From positions 744,001 to 808,000 of the forward strand of contig NC_092662.1 of assembly GCF_032118995.1 (NCBI RefSeq): a DNA stretch of 64,000 nucleotides. The letters run 5' to 3'. Shown here piece after piece: positions 43,316-56,200 of the stretch. The notes beneath the pieces were generated by a model. It searched no databases. It was not told where the DNA came from and saw only the letters and a program-made list of their open reading frames with translations. The stretch comes from Asterias amurensis. Taxonomy: Eukaryota; Echinodermata; Asteroidea; Forcipulatida; Asteriidae. A program made the translations under genes and the position numbers. The first letter of the stretch is position 1, and the number at the start of each line of letters is the position of its first letter.

Positions 43316-46300
43316 ATGGCCATGTCTGTAGCTAAATCCAGGCTGACTTTTGTGTGTCTCTGCGTCCTGATGTACTCCTTTTCCACGGAGATTTCAGCCC
43401 ATGGATCCGGTGAACATGTCCACGGAGAAAAGGTGCAGTCTCATGAAGGAATTCACAGCCATGACACGGGTGCACCTCCACTCAAATCCAGCTCTATGCA
43501 GAAATGGGGAGATGCAATCGGAGCAACTCTTCTGATCAGCGCAGCACCATTCTTGATTTTATTTGTCATTCCTTTGGACAAGGACCGTGAAGGGCAAGAG
43601 GCACTCTTGAAGGTGTTGCTCAGTTTTGCCTCCGGAGGGTTACTGGGTGACGCTTTCTTGCATCTTATTCCTCATGCCGTCTCACCACATCATCACCATG
43701 GAGATGATGGCGAGGGGCATCACCATCACCATGAGGATGAACATCACCACGATGACCATCATCACCATCATGACCACACACATGACATGATGGTTGGTTT
43801 ATGGGTTCTTACCGGTATCGTTATTTTCCTGGTTGTTGAGAAAACCGTTCGTTATCTCAAAGGAGGGGCTGGCCACACCCACTCCCATGGCGGTGTGGTT
43901 GCTGAGCCAAAAGAATCAAGTGTTGTCAATGGAAGCGGAAAGACAGCAAAAGAAGGTGGAGCAAGGAGGAGAAAAAAGACGAACAGTGGAAATGGAACAA
44001 AAAAGAATGCCGATGAGGCATCAGATGTCTCAGAAAAGGGTAATGCCCAGCTTGAAAGAAAGAACAACTTTCTTTCATGTAAAATTGAAAGTTTTTTGGG
44101 TTCACAGTTGCTACTCCTACCTAGGACTATGGTTCGTTCCGCTATTGTCTTGAGACAATAGTGGAACGAACCTCATAGTTCTAGAACTTCTAGGAGCACA
44201 CACTTGCAGGCTAGCTGATACTTCATGTGGCAAATGGACGCAACACAATCATCACAGTTTATGCAACATCTTGTTCAAGGGGCAGATTTGTTCATTTCTA
44301 ACACACGTTCCTGTCTGCAACTTCACATGGCAACTGTCTAGCTAGAGTTTGTGAAAGCTTAAATTAAATGCTGAGCTGAAATCTGAATACTGCAAAGAGT
44401 GTTATGCCAATCCTGCACCTTGAACAAGATAGAAGTTTTTAGAACATAATTGTAAAATTACAGTGAAAGTTTGTATTGTCTCCATACTCCTGCTTGGTTA
44501 TTGCATTGAAATTGTGAAATGTTTGAGTAGCTGCGTGTTTAACTTTAGAAAATTGTACTGACCTCATCTACAGAACAAAGTGCCAGGCCATCATGTGCCA
44601 TCTTACATCAGGCCTGGAACTACATAAAAAGAGGGCACGGAGGTCATAGCCCATGTTGCCCTGGTCTTTGCCTTGATGCCCCATCGACAAACATAGGAAG
44701 TGCCCTAATGCAAAGTGCAAACTGTTGACTTCTTAACTTTTGGCCAATATCTTACCTTGACTATATTTACCTAAGAGGAACTGTGCACCTTTAATTGTTT
44801 ACATGAATTTTAAGATCTTGACCTTTGACTTGAGAGTGAGAGTAAAAATAATCATTTTCAAAAGATGTTGATGTGAAATCAAAATTAAATTAATTTTGAG
44901 TAGTTGGCTATAGAATGCTAGCACTAGCAGACATTGAAACAAAACGTTAATGTTGTGGTAGAATTTAAAGTTTTAAATGTAGAAACTTGCCATAGTCTGT
45001 TAATTGTGATTGTGAAGTTTTAAATGAAACAGAAATTATTTTTAGAACGAAAAAAACAACAAAACATCATTCCGATTCTACACACTATAGCATATAAATC
45101 ATTCAATATCAATTTCCAACATATGGGCGCTGAATTTCTAAAAAAAGACTGTATAGGAAATTGACCATCTGTTTTAGAAATATTACCAAAATGCATCGAG
45201 CCTAATTAACATAATCGCTGAATCAGTGAACATGCAGAGCATTGATTGCTCGCTAACAAACAACACATCAGTTGACTTCCAATTATAGTTTTATCCTACC
45301 ATGTCTTACAATAATTATTTGGCCTTGTACATAAATAGATGGATTCTCAAATTAATTTATTTTTGATCACTGCAAATGCTACAGGCCTACTGTACCTGGG
45401 AACATTTTTATGCATTGAGCTCAGAGAACTACTGCAAAATATTTGACCTAAAACAAGTCCTATGGGTTTTTTCTCACATTCAAAATAAAAATGAGTATTT
45501 TGACGATATCAGAAAACTAACCTACTTTTATTTTAAGCATTATAAAACCGATAGGGGCCTCATCTGTAATTGATAACCTGTAATGGGAACCGTGCTGTAC
45601 ACTACACACCTAATCTGTGTATCATGATTCATAGGAATTAGTCCGCCTGTAAAATGTTAAATTACATGAATTCAATTATTTAGGTGTGACTCCATAAACT
45701 GCCAGCAACTTGTAGTAGGTACTTAACATTGTGCAAAGTACCCGTTATCCACCCATAAAAACGCATAATTTATTTTGTTCAGAGTTAAGATAATAAAAGA
45801 ATGTAAACAAAACAAAATCTACATTTAAAAACGTTTTTGATAAAGACTGCCGGTCTGGAATTTTAAATTTTTTATCTTTGAAGTGTATTCCAATGTCCTT
45901 TAAAAAAAGGAGATTCTCTATAACTATAATTCATAATAATTCAGAACTTAATATTTTCTTTAACAGATGAAGGAATCAAAGTTGCCGGCTACTTGAACCT
46001 AGCAGCAGACTGCACACATAACTTCACTGATGGTTTAGCAATTGGAGCATCGTTCCTCGTTAGTCGTAATGTCGGAATCGTCACAACTATCACCATACTG
46101 TTACATGAGGTCCCACATGAGATAGGAGACTTTGCAATTCTTGTGCAATCTGGTTGCAGCAAGAGAAAGGTGTGTTCAGTAATAGGTCGGACAATTGGTG
46201 GCTAAGGGCTACCTTAAAGAGGTTTGCAGTAACACCATGTGAAAATCTCTCTTAGATGGTATTGGTTCTGAAAAGAACTGGTGGTGAAAGACTTTTCCAC

Positions 46301-47155
46301 AATTTTTCCAGAACCAACACAACTCAAAGGAGATTTTCACATGGTGTTACCGAACAACTTTCTCAGTTCCGCCATTTTCAAATCCAACTTATTTGGTCGG
46401 TAGTAAATGCATGAGTTGTTCTGAACAGATGGTCGGGTTGGCGGATTTGTATTTTTCCTTGCCTTTCATTCTTTGACCTTGGTTTGAATTCCACCAGTGG
46501 GCACTATGTGGATTAGATTTGTAGTCCCTACCCGATTGCATTGGGTTTTCTCCTGGAATAATTCTCCAGGATCAAACAGAGAGAAGACAAAGGACAAATA
46601 GAGACAGTATGGAGGCTGTTTTGAGTGGAGGCTGTGGCTAGTCAGAAACAAGACAAACAGAAAATCAAAGACAAGACAAATGGACAAAGACAGATAAGAC
46701 AAACATACAAACATAAACAAGACAAACAGACAAACAGAGACAAGACAAATGGACAAACAAAACAGTACATACAACAGCAACTCTTAGTTAACTAGAATGA
46801 AGTAAAAATTATGTATTAAAAAAAAAGGACAATTGATTATGATTCATCTTGCAAAGCAGTCAATAATTTAATGAGGTGTTTATTTGTCACTTTGTATTTA
46901 CAGGCAATGTATCTCCAGCTTGTGACAGCAGTCGGAGCTCTCGCTGGTTGTGTCACAGCCCTGTTGGCCGAAGGAGGGGATGAAACCGCCCCCAGCTGGA
47001 TCTTACCGGTTACAGCCGGTGGCTTCATTTACATAGCAACCGTCTCGGTCATACCTGAGTTGCTTCAACACAACAACATCAAGCAGTCTATAGCGGAGAT
47101 CCTCGGTCTGTTAGCCGGAGTCTCTCTGATGATTCTAATTGCTTATTTTGAGTGA
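43316..47155 (+). CDS. SLC39A7: Zinc transporter ZIP7 (SLC39A7), 3 exons, 392 aa
   Basis: Exons 43316-44039, 45967-46169 and 46904-47155 join in frame (393 codons with stop). ATG 43316 has a strong context (CAAAATGG); a second ATG follows two codons later. The order is: a signal peptide of about 30 residues, a short His-rich lumenal segment, three membrane segments around [36 protein letters not shown] and [16 protein letters not shown], and a very His-rich loop between the second and third. Next is a charged cytosolic loop ending DEASDVSEK, then [18 protein letters not shown] and the LIV-1 metal site [13 protein letters not shown]. The C-terminus [17 protein letters not shown] matches human ZIP7 closely. 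ZIP7 releases zinc from ER/Golgi stores and is switched on by CK2 phosphorylation in the cytosolic loop. Possible AATAAA at 47301. Confidence 0.95.
44114..44196. repeat. Hairpin element, GGTTCGTTCCGCTATTGTCT arms, in SLC39A7 intron 1
   Basis: CTCCTA...GACTATGGTTCGTTCCGCTATTG is followed directly by its mirror CAATAGTGGAACGAACC, CATAGTTC, TAGGAG. It sits 75 bp after the exon 1 donor and produces the extra open frame past that exon. Related to 29039-29178. Confidence 0.6.
44605..44720 (-). repeat. Dispersed non-TIR repeat copy (minus)
   Basis: AGAGGGCACGGAGGTCATAG, CATGTTGCCCTGGTC, TTTGCCTTGATGCCCC and GGAAGTGCCCTAATGCAAAG are the reverse of motifs in plus-strand copies such as 11490-11650. 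Confidence 0.4.
46219..46360. repeat. Inverted-repeat element, GGTTCTG...CAGAACC family (copy 2), SLC39A7 intron 2
   Basis: GAGGTTTGCAGTAACACCAT, GTGAAAATCTCTC, TTGGTTCTGAAAAGAAC at the left; CCAGAACCAACAC, GGAGATTTTCACATGGTGTT and ACCGAACAACTTTCTC at the right. It starts about 50 bp after the exon 2 donor. Confidence 0.6.
46560..46775. repeat. Degenerate GACAAACAR-rich simple repeat
   Basis: Purine-rich array of AAGACAAAC, GACAAATGGACAAA and similar short units in SLC39A7 intron 2. Not coding. Confidence 0.6.
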
Positions 47156-50100
47156 GAATTTTTGTTTTGTTTTTTTGCCAGTGAAAAATTATTTTATTTT
47201 CTATCTTATAAAGTTTTAGATTTCAAAATAACACCCGTCATTTGCGTGCATTTATTTTCATTCCTGTAAGAGTAAGTTGGTTTACAATTTTGTTCATCAA
47301 AATAAAACTTGTTCCTTTATTGGATCATAATTTCTGCACCTTGAAACACGAAATGACAGGGATGTTCAAACTTGCTAAAATAAATCAACTAACATTGTGT
47401 CTAGGTTGTTCATTTTCAATGAAGAGTTTAACTGGGTATCCAAGAAACAAGAGACTAACATTGCTTTATTTTTTTTTAAGTTTCGTTTCTTATGGCCCCA
47501 AAATTATGATACTGATTCTCTGAAAATTACTCATTAATTGTTTGCTTTGTATCTATGTTTAGCATTGGTGTGTATTTGTAGTATCTGTAGCATACGTTGG
47601 TTGTCGAAAATAATTGAATGACTGAGTGTATTGGTTGTCATCATATTTTCTATTTTACGACACTTTCCTAGGATCCCACCAGTTTCTGTTTTATTTCCCT
47701 TTAGACAAATTTGTCCTTTAATAGCGTAGACATTTCTTTCAGTATTTGTTGTTTGTGTTTAGGAACATTTTACCGCTTCAAGAATTAATCTCGTATGCAA
47801 CTTTGCCAATTTTCTCAGAATTTGTTTCTCCCTTTGTAGTGAAGTAGAAAACTGAAAAACACTTCAAGTTTTTGTTTTAAAAAGTTCCCTTTTATTTAAT
47901 TTTATTTCTTTTTATTCCACTGTACACTGGGACAACACTAGGAGTCAATTAAAAAAACACAATCCAAAACATAAAACATTGACTGAGAAAACAGAAATAT
48001 AAAAGTGTATACACATTTTCAAGTAGTATAAATTACCAAGCCAGTGAGTGGCAAGGATTGCATTGGGGGTTGTCAGCAGTTACCAAATTGAGTTAGATTT
48101 CTTGCCTCAGAATTGTCAAGTTTTCAACATTGATGGAGACAGACTTATTGAAACATATAATCTTTCAGGTATCTCTAGAAATCCCAATGTAGGGTCGGGG
48201 GATTTCCCCCTTTGTCTTTTGGTGCTCCACCACAGTTTTAGCCATTGTAGCTTGGTCAGTGTACACGTATGAATGTTTATTGTTTATAGATTACAAAAGT
48301 GCATGGTTGATGTCTCACCAAACCCTTTTCACACGACTGCATTTAAACGGGGTCCCTTGCTTTAATTTCAGCATGGTTTTGAAAGTTTATAAATTTAACT
48401 TTGTGTCGAAGGACAGCAATGGTCGGACTGTCCTAGGTCCCTGTGATATCTCAAATTTGCTGTCCTTTGCTGTACAGTTTTTAAAGATTTCAAACTCAAC
48501 CAAAATAAAAAAATAAACAATGGACCCTTGCTACATTGCTGTTGTCTGAAAATGGCTCGTGTAAACATGTTAAATGTGTTTGAAGAACAACGATATTTGT
48601 ACAACGAAAACAACAATCCTTGTCATGTATATTTTATTCTGAAAACTGTTTTGCAGATAATGTTGAACAATTTAATATTTTTTGTGTTTAAGAGCAAATG
48701 TGGATTGGTAGATAATTGCTAAAGGCTGTTATGTGGTGAATTGTGATGTGTAATATAATGGCCCGTATTACAATACAGCCAACTTTTTATTTCTTTTAAT
48801 AAGTTAACAAAAACCAGAACTAGATAGAAAATAGACTGGTTCTTTGTATGCTTAAATTCCATAATGCAGCCAATGAACATAAAAGAAATGGTTGCATCAA
48901 CTATAGATACAAAAACTATATTTAGAGTAAACAACATTAAAGGGAAGGTACACGTTTGGTAAATACTCTAAACAAATATTAACTTAAAAACTGACTTGGT
49001 AACAAGCATTGGAGAGCTGTTGATAGTATAAAACATTGTTGGGAACAACTCCCTCTGAAGAAACGTAGTTTTTGAGAAAGAGGTAAGTTCTCACTCAAAT
49101 AATAAAAGACTTCTAGCTAGAAGTCTTTTATTGAAAGCACACAAATTCGTCCAACAAGGGTGTTTTTTCTTTCATCATTTTCTTGCAACTTCGATGACCA
49201 CTTGAGCCCCAAGTCACAGGCTTGTTATTTTATGTTTATGATGGGATACACCAAGTGAGAACACTGGTCTTTGACAATTACCAAACATGTACAGTGTCTT
49301 TAAATATTCATCCCAAAAAGTAAATGGTAATTTTAATTTTGACGCCTGCATGAAATGACGGTGAATTCATTCAGTTGTAAGGGCTACTTCCAGGTCCAGG
49401 TACTTAATAATAATGCGATATTTGTGGCACTGGTTGAAAATAAATGAAGAAAAACAAGTGAGTTTTACTGCATTTTGTATTATTATGTATTCCATTTAAT
49501 TGTTTGTTTAATTGAATGTTGATAGGAGTATTATCAAAAGAAAGTGCAGCCTGGTTTTGCTAAGGTTAATTAGTTTGTTTCATTTGTTTGTGTGTTTGTT
49601 TGTTGGGTGTTTAAGGGGAGGGGAGAGGGTATGAGTTATTTAAGATATGTGTCTTCTATTCATCATTATCACACATTTATTTTATTGCTGCCCTTAATTA
49701 GTTATTTTCATGGTGGGGAAAAGACATTTCAACTGAAAATGTTAATGGGCATAAAAGCAGAAAATTTGAATTGAGAAACTTTGAACCTTCCCCAAAAATA
49801 GTGACTTGAACTTCGTTTCACCCCCCCCCCCCCCCCACACCACATAACCACCACTATCAGCAAAAGCCATCCTTTATCGATAATTGATCATCCTGTTAAA
49901 CATAAACAGTTGGAGATAAAAGCGATAACAACCACCCAAACACTATTATTTAATGCACATGATTTTCAGCACATAATGCAGTTTTTGTATCTCTTTAATA
50001 AACCACGCCCCTCCCGTCGTATCTCCGTCCCTGGTACTTGGCTTGTAACTCATAGCGCCGTGAAGTGTTCTAAGTGCACCCGTTAAATCAAGGGTCGGCC

Positions 50101-50296
50101 GAGTGCAATGACATGTGACATTTCCACATGTGCGCACACAGGTCAGTGTTGTTTATTGGTGGCGTGTTTCCTAGTGAGAAATACCGTGGTTGTCAGATCA
50201 AAAGATAGCAGGATTTTTTGACAATTTTTCTTGAAAAATGCCACATTGTCAGCGTGTAATTCTGTCCTCAAGCTGTTGGTGAAATAGTGCTGGACA
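47156..50296. other. Intergenic region SLC39A7-TDRD5
   Basis: The left part is the SLC39A7 3' UTR; AATAAA lies at 47301 and others follow. A 359-bp TTAA-flanked element occupies 48941-49299, and a 16-C run lies at 49821-49836. The last 300 bp (50000-50296) should contain the TDRD5 promoter; it has scattered CpGs but no motif I would name. Open frames at 48048-48722 lack recognisable domains. Confidence 0.5.
48941..49299. mobile_element. TTAA-flanked MITE, second subfamily (copy D)
   Basis: Starts AGGGAAGGTACACGTTTGG and ends CCAAACATGTACAGTGTCT, with TTAA on both sides (48937-48940, 49300-49303). Its body shares GAAACGTAGTTTTTGAGAAA, TTTCTTGCAACTTCGATGACC and TTTGACAATTACCAA with the main TTAA family. 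It also has a central hairpin AAAGACTTCTAGCTAGAAGTC. The fragment at 2598-2850 is a worn relative. Confidence 0.7.
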
Positions 50297-53200
50297 ATGT
50301 CAGACCAAGCTAAGCTAAAGGAGAGCCTAAAAAAGTCCATTAAAGCACTTGTTATCTCAGCACCGCTCGGACTGACTGTAAAAGAAGTTGAACTAGACTA
50401 TGCAACTTACGAGGGTCGACCTCTACCATACAGGCAACTGGGCTACACAACATGCCAAGATTTCTTACAAGACATTCCAGATGCTGTGCGCTCTGTATGG
50501 GAGAGGGGTCATCTGGTGGTTCGAGCTGTCGCAGACAGCTCAACAAGACACATTCAAAGTCTTGTTTCTAGACAGAAAGTCGACGTTCAAAAATGTCTGA
50601 AGAAAAGACGAGCAAGTACGCGAAGACCAGTTCAAAGACAAGTTGTAGTGTCTGTTGCCAAATCACTAAACGTACCTGTTGGGTCTTCTTCGTCAAGCCA
50701 TCAGAGAGCCTGGCGTCCAGGAGGAGGCGGTTCATCATATCGAACATCGCCCTCGCCTGGCATTGCTTACAACTCACGCCCCAAACCACGAGGCCCACCT
50801 GCAGTACAACCCAGCGTTCCAGCCTATGTCCAGAGTCAGCTTAAAACATTCCTAATTGCCCATCCAAATGGCGTTCAAAGTTCGCATTTTGACAGACTTT
50901 TCAGCGAGCAATTTGGTCATACGATCTGCTGCACCAAACTTGGTTTCCAATCACTTCTACACATGTGTCAAGTTTTGTCTGACTTTATTGGTATACAGAA
51001 ACTGACTGGCGGAGAGTTCAGGATTTATGAGAAATCCAATTGCCCAGGAGGAGTTGTTAGTACTCCAACTGTTGTGAACACTCCCAGAGTTAATCAGATA
51101 GAAAGACGTCCAAGTACAGCTGTAGAGTCACCAAAACCACCGGGTACAACATTTTGTCGCTAAAACCATGCGAACTAAACCCAGTAACTGGGGCGCTGTT
51201 GGCCCTACTTCTAGAAACTACTAAGGGAGCCTTTATACTATAGTTTCTATAAATACCGTTGGCCCAGTTACTGGGACTACTTCTACCTCTATGATTACAT
51301 TATGCTAGTCTCAAATTTGGCATCCGGCCACCACTTTAATAATTTTGGAACAGAAGGGTTGACAGAGTGTATAAATTCTTTGATGAGCACCAAGACTCAA
51401 TCTTGCTTAGCAATAACAGATTATCAGCCAATATTGCAAAGAGTTCACATGCGCACTCATCTTTTAGTTTTGTACTTGTGCAGTAGTTTTCAAGGAATTT
51501 TTTATTGTTATAGCAGAGTCCCTTTTCTCAGTGGTTCAAATTTATTCAGGATATGTTTCTGTCAAAGCATAATCCATCAGAATTTCAACAAAGCTATTTA
51601 TACATTTTTAAAATTTCTTTATTTCTTTATTTATCTGGGTGATATCTATTTCTTGATTCACATAAGAAAGAAGCAAATTAAAAATCACAAATATTTAAAA
51701 AATCGATTACAAAACTTTGAACAACAGTTGTTAATTTCTTTCAATTACAGACAGACAAGAAGAGTCGTACTCCAAACGAGATTCTGTGAGACCTAAGAAT
51801 GGCCCGAACCATCAAATTGACACACAATGGAGGAACACCAGCCAGGTCAACTCTGCAAGACCATCTGGCCAGAACAGCCGGCAAGAAAACCAAGAGACGG
51901 TCAACACAAGAGAAAGATCTCCAAGCTACTTGAAAGAACGTTTGGGAAGTGCCTCCTCGATTGATAACACTCTTACATCGGATCTGTTTGAAACAAAGTT
52001 TCTGGAGGAAATACAGCAAGTATGCAAGATTTGCTACAACTCATGTACTTCTCACATTTACCTTTTTCTTGCATAACGCTAAAACCCTACAGGTATCTGA
52101 GGTCACGCGCACGTATAACGCACATAAAACAGCTATTGTCCAATGATCTGCCTCTTTTTTTTAGATGTGACGTCATACATGTATGCAACGGGTCTATTCT
52201 TATTGTTGTAAATCTACTGTGTATCAATTATCTGGTTTATTCTCTAACTAAAGTTTTATATATTTTTGCTGTTGCAGGTTTTGGCAGAGCACCCTGAGGG
52301 TGTTTGGGCAGCTTATCTACCAGACATGTATAAGGTAACTTAAATGAATCAGACTTTTGCTAATTAATAGTAGTTATTATTCAACAAAGATGCGCAAGAA
52401 AGACACTCAAGAAAGCCTTTGAGAAAGACGTACTCTGCTAGGGTTGAAACGTAAGGCCATCATTTATTTTTTTGCAAAGATGCATAACTCAGAGTCTTGT
52501 TTTGTATCCTTCAGGAGAAGTTTAAGAAGACATTACCGATGATGTCTCTGGGTTATTACAGTGTGACCGAGCTAATGGCTGCCATGCCTGAGGTAGTAGC
52601 AATCGAACGAGAGCAGAAACAGGGAGACTGGAAGCTATATGATGTGCGGACATACAAACCAAAGACTAACTTACAGAACAACACAAGTAGGTTATTTCAA
52701 ATAATTTACTGGTTATTATCTTAAGCCCAAAACATTTGCTAAGCATAGACAAAACTTGGTAAGCAAGATTGTCTTCTAATAGCAGCTTTTTAAAATTTGG
52801 CCTTAGTTCAATTTCATGTTCAGCACAAACATTTACCTTTTTATTTCCAGCGAGTTCAGAGGCAAATGCCACAGCTCAGAGTAGGAAGACTGAAGTGGCA
52901 GCTGATCCTTCCAAAGGATTCTTGGAGCTCAAGACAAAGATCCGTCAGATCCTGGAACAGAACTCGGAAGGAGTCTATCTCAAAAGTCTTCCTCTCCTTT
53001 ACAAAGTAAGTGTATAAGTTAATAGTTTGCTACTAAATGATCAAGTCAACGCCTCAAAAACAAGAGCCTTTACTTTTCCTCTTTGGGTCAAACTTTTGTA
53101 AGTTTAGTAAAATTATGTGAACCTAAGCAATGCCCTGTAATAAATGTAAGGTCATAGGTTGGTTTTGTCAATGTAATGCTTCAGATGAGTACAGTGCCCT

Positions 53201-56200
53201 AGAAAACTTGCCGAGAAAACAGCAATAAAACTCTCACAATATGTTCACAATATTTTTAAATTTATACACATTAAGTGAGGTGACAACCGGATCTTCAGCT
53301 GCGTGAACAGACGCCCACCTATGACCCTAGCTTTAAATATGTCGTGCCATGTCAATTATATTTAAAGAACTTGTGTGTAATTTTCTTTTGCATAACAAAG
53401 TTTTGACTTAAAAATATCTTTACTCTTTGTTATGTACAGAAGACTTTTAATGAGACGTTTCCTTTGGAGGAACTTGGTTTGAGAGACATCGAATCCCTTG
53501 TCATGATGATGCCTGATATTGTTAATTTAGTCTACAAGGGATATGGTAAGAAAGTTTCAATTCTGCCCAAGAAAAGATGATTGTGTTTGCATGCTTGTAA
53601 TGTTGCAGAAGGATTATCACCAAGCTCCAAAATTTTTGTAGGTTTTGTAAAACTTTCTTTTGCTTTGAATTTTGTTTCACTTTTAGAATAATAATCAAAG
53701 AATAATTCTCATAGTAGCATCAGTAAGATTGTTGAGATAGACAATGCTATACAATTTATTGACACTCTTAGTGAGTGATTTTCAAGGGCCTTGCAACAGG
53801 TGATCAAAGATAAAATTCACTGAAATCAAGTAAAAATCAAACCCATTCAAGATGACTCATATTTGTTTTTGCTTTTTTTCCCAGGACGTCTTCTCCTTGT
53901 TCTAGTAGATGAATCGAGAACAGTAAGTAAAAAATCAGTAGTTTTCTTGCACTCGACCTTCCTGCTTGTTTTAGTTTTGCCCAAACCGAACTCCACACTT
54001 GTATTTCAGGCTGTTTTTAAATCATAGCTCAGGATTTGGCTCTGGCTTGGGCAACATCTGCCTGTTTGAAGCCCCCACTGAAAGTGTAAGTCCATGTCTA
54101 AATAGGGGACTTTTGGAACGCTTGGTGGCCGCAGACATACCAGGTAAAATCCATTGTTCTCGGTAATGTGCGCAGGCTCAGAACTACAGAAACAATGGAC
54201 ATTTACCTGGTAAGTCTGCTGCCACCTAGCGTTCCAAAGTCTTTCATTGGCTGCTACTGCTAGATTGTGTCATCGTGCATTGAAGTATATGAAGTTCTTA
54301 ACAATTGTAGTTGTAGCAGTTTCAATTCAGATTGTCTGTCTCATCAAAGTTACTGACAGAGCTCAAGGCCAAACCTAAGCCTTGGTTTTGAAAACAGCCT
54401 GAGTCATTTTATCAACTTCATCCTAGGTTCCGCGGAACAAGTCCATTCCTAAGGATGCAGTAGGCTGGGGTTTCGGCTACTCCTACCAGGACTTCCCACC
54501 CCTTCATGATTACATCGAGGTGTACGTAGCGACGGTATTCACTCCTCATCGACTATGCATCCAACTTAAAAACAAACAGAGCAATGAAGACCTGGATAAC
54601 CTGATGGATAATCTTGAGTAAGTTTCTCACCTTAATTAGGCAACTTCTTAAAATTATTACAGGATAAACTTCTCCACAGTTTATTTTCCAACTCTTTAGG
54701 ATATCCCAATTTGGCCAATGTGCCCCCTCAAAAGTTTCTAAACTTCAAAAAGTTGTTTAGCAGAAAATACTTCATGACAAATTTCTTTACTAAGCAAAAA
54801 TTGAGTCACAACAATGCAAACTTAATGTAATTTTGGCTGGTAATCTGTATTGGCTAAGCAATACTATTCTGTGTCTAGCAAGTTATTGTGCTGACAGACC
54901 CTATGAAATTGTGGCCAGACCTGAAACTATTGAACTTTTTTTCATGACTTGTTTTACTATTTATTTTCTAGATCTGTCTACGCCTATCCTGAAGGGAATA
55001 AGTATGAGTTGCCAGAGTCTATGGTAGCTGTAGGTCAAGTTTGCTGCGCTCTGTATCTCAGTGATAATAACTGGCATAGAGCCATTATTACTGGTATACC
55101 TATTGTGGACTTTATAGAGGTGGGTTGTGGCTAGAGCCCAATTTCATAAAGCTATTAAGTAGACAATTCTGCTTAGCAAGTTTCTTTGATCAGCAAGAAA
55201 TGACCGGGGTACCAGTCGCAGCAATTGTAAATGTATGGTATTCTGGCTGGTTAATCTTTTTTTGCTAAGCAAACTACTTTGTGCTTAGCATGTTTTTGTG
55301 ATTACAGGCTTTATGACATTGGGCCCTGATTATTTGCATTGCTACTGTAGCCTGTTTAGGTTGCTTTTCTAAATTCAACAGAATCCATCAGTTAAAGGAA
55401 AGAGTGGTTTGAAAGATTTTTTTGGACACTTCCCTGAAAACTATTCCAAGATGAGTTGCTGGAAAGTTTATCCACAAAGGATAGTTCATTGAAAAATTGT
55501 GCATGGATTGTTTTCAGAATAAGTTTATTCTCAAACAACCAAGGTTTCCATTATATATTTATAATTATAATCCTAATTGATGTGGAATCTTTCCTAGGTG
55601 CTGTATGTGGATTACGGCACTGTAGCAACTGTCACAAGATCTGCTCTAAGATTGCTCAAGTAAGTTGACATTTTTATAAGTTGAAGCTTTTGTTTGTCCC
55701 TTCTCAGCTCTTGACCTTTTGTGTGATTTAAACAAATTTATATTCTGTTTTGTTGGTGTATTTTGAATGGTTGAGATTCTGTTTTAGGTATGATTTTTTT
55801 CTATTGTGTGCTGTTCATCTTGTTTTGCCTGTGTACTTTAAAATTGATTGTATTATAAATTGTACTGTGTATTCATAAAACGTTCACACTCTGTATGATG
55901 GCTTTGTATTTTTAGACTGCACATTCTGAACGGCTTTTGTATTTTACACTAATCATATTCTGTGTGGTTTTGTACATGTATTTTAGATTGTTTATACTCT
56001 GTATTGCTTGTATTTTATTTCACATTCTGTATGCCTTGTATTATAGACTCATTCTGTGTTGCTTTGTATTTCAGACTGTTCGTATTCTGTATGGCTTTGT
56101 ATTTGAGATATTTCACATTCTGTATGGTTTTGTTTTTTAGACTGTTCACATTCTGTATGCCTTTGTATTTTGTTATTTAACATTCTGCATGGCTTGCATT

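Noticed and set aside
55937-56180. Hydrophobic open frames resembling membrane proteins
   Set aside because: Translations of the TTTGTATTTTAGACTG minisatellite in TDRD5 intron 10.
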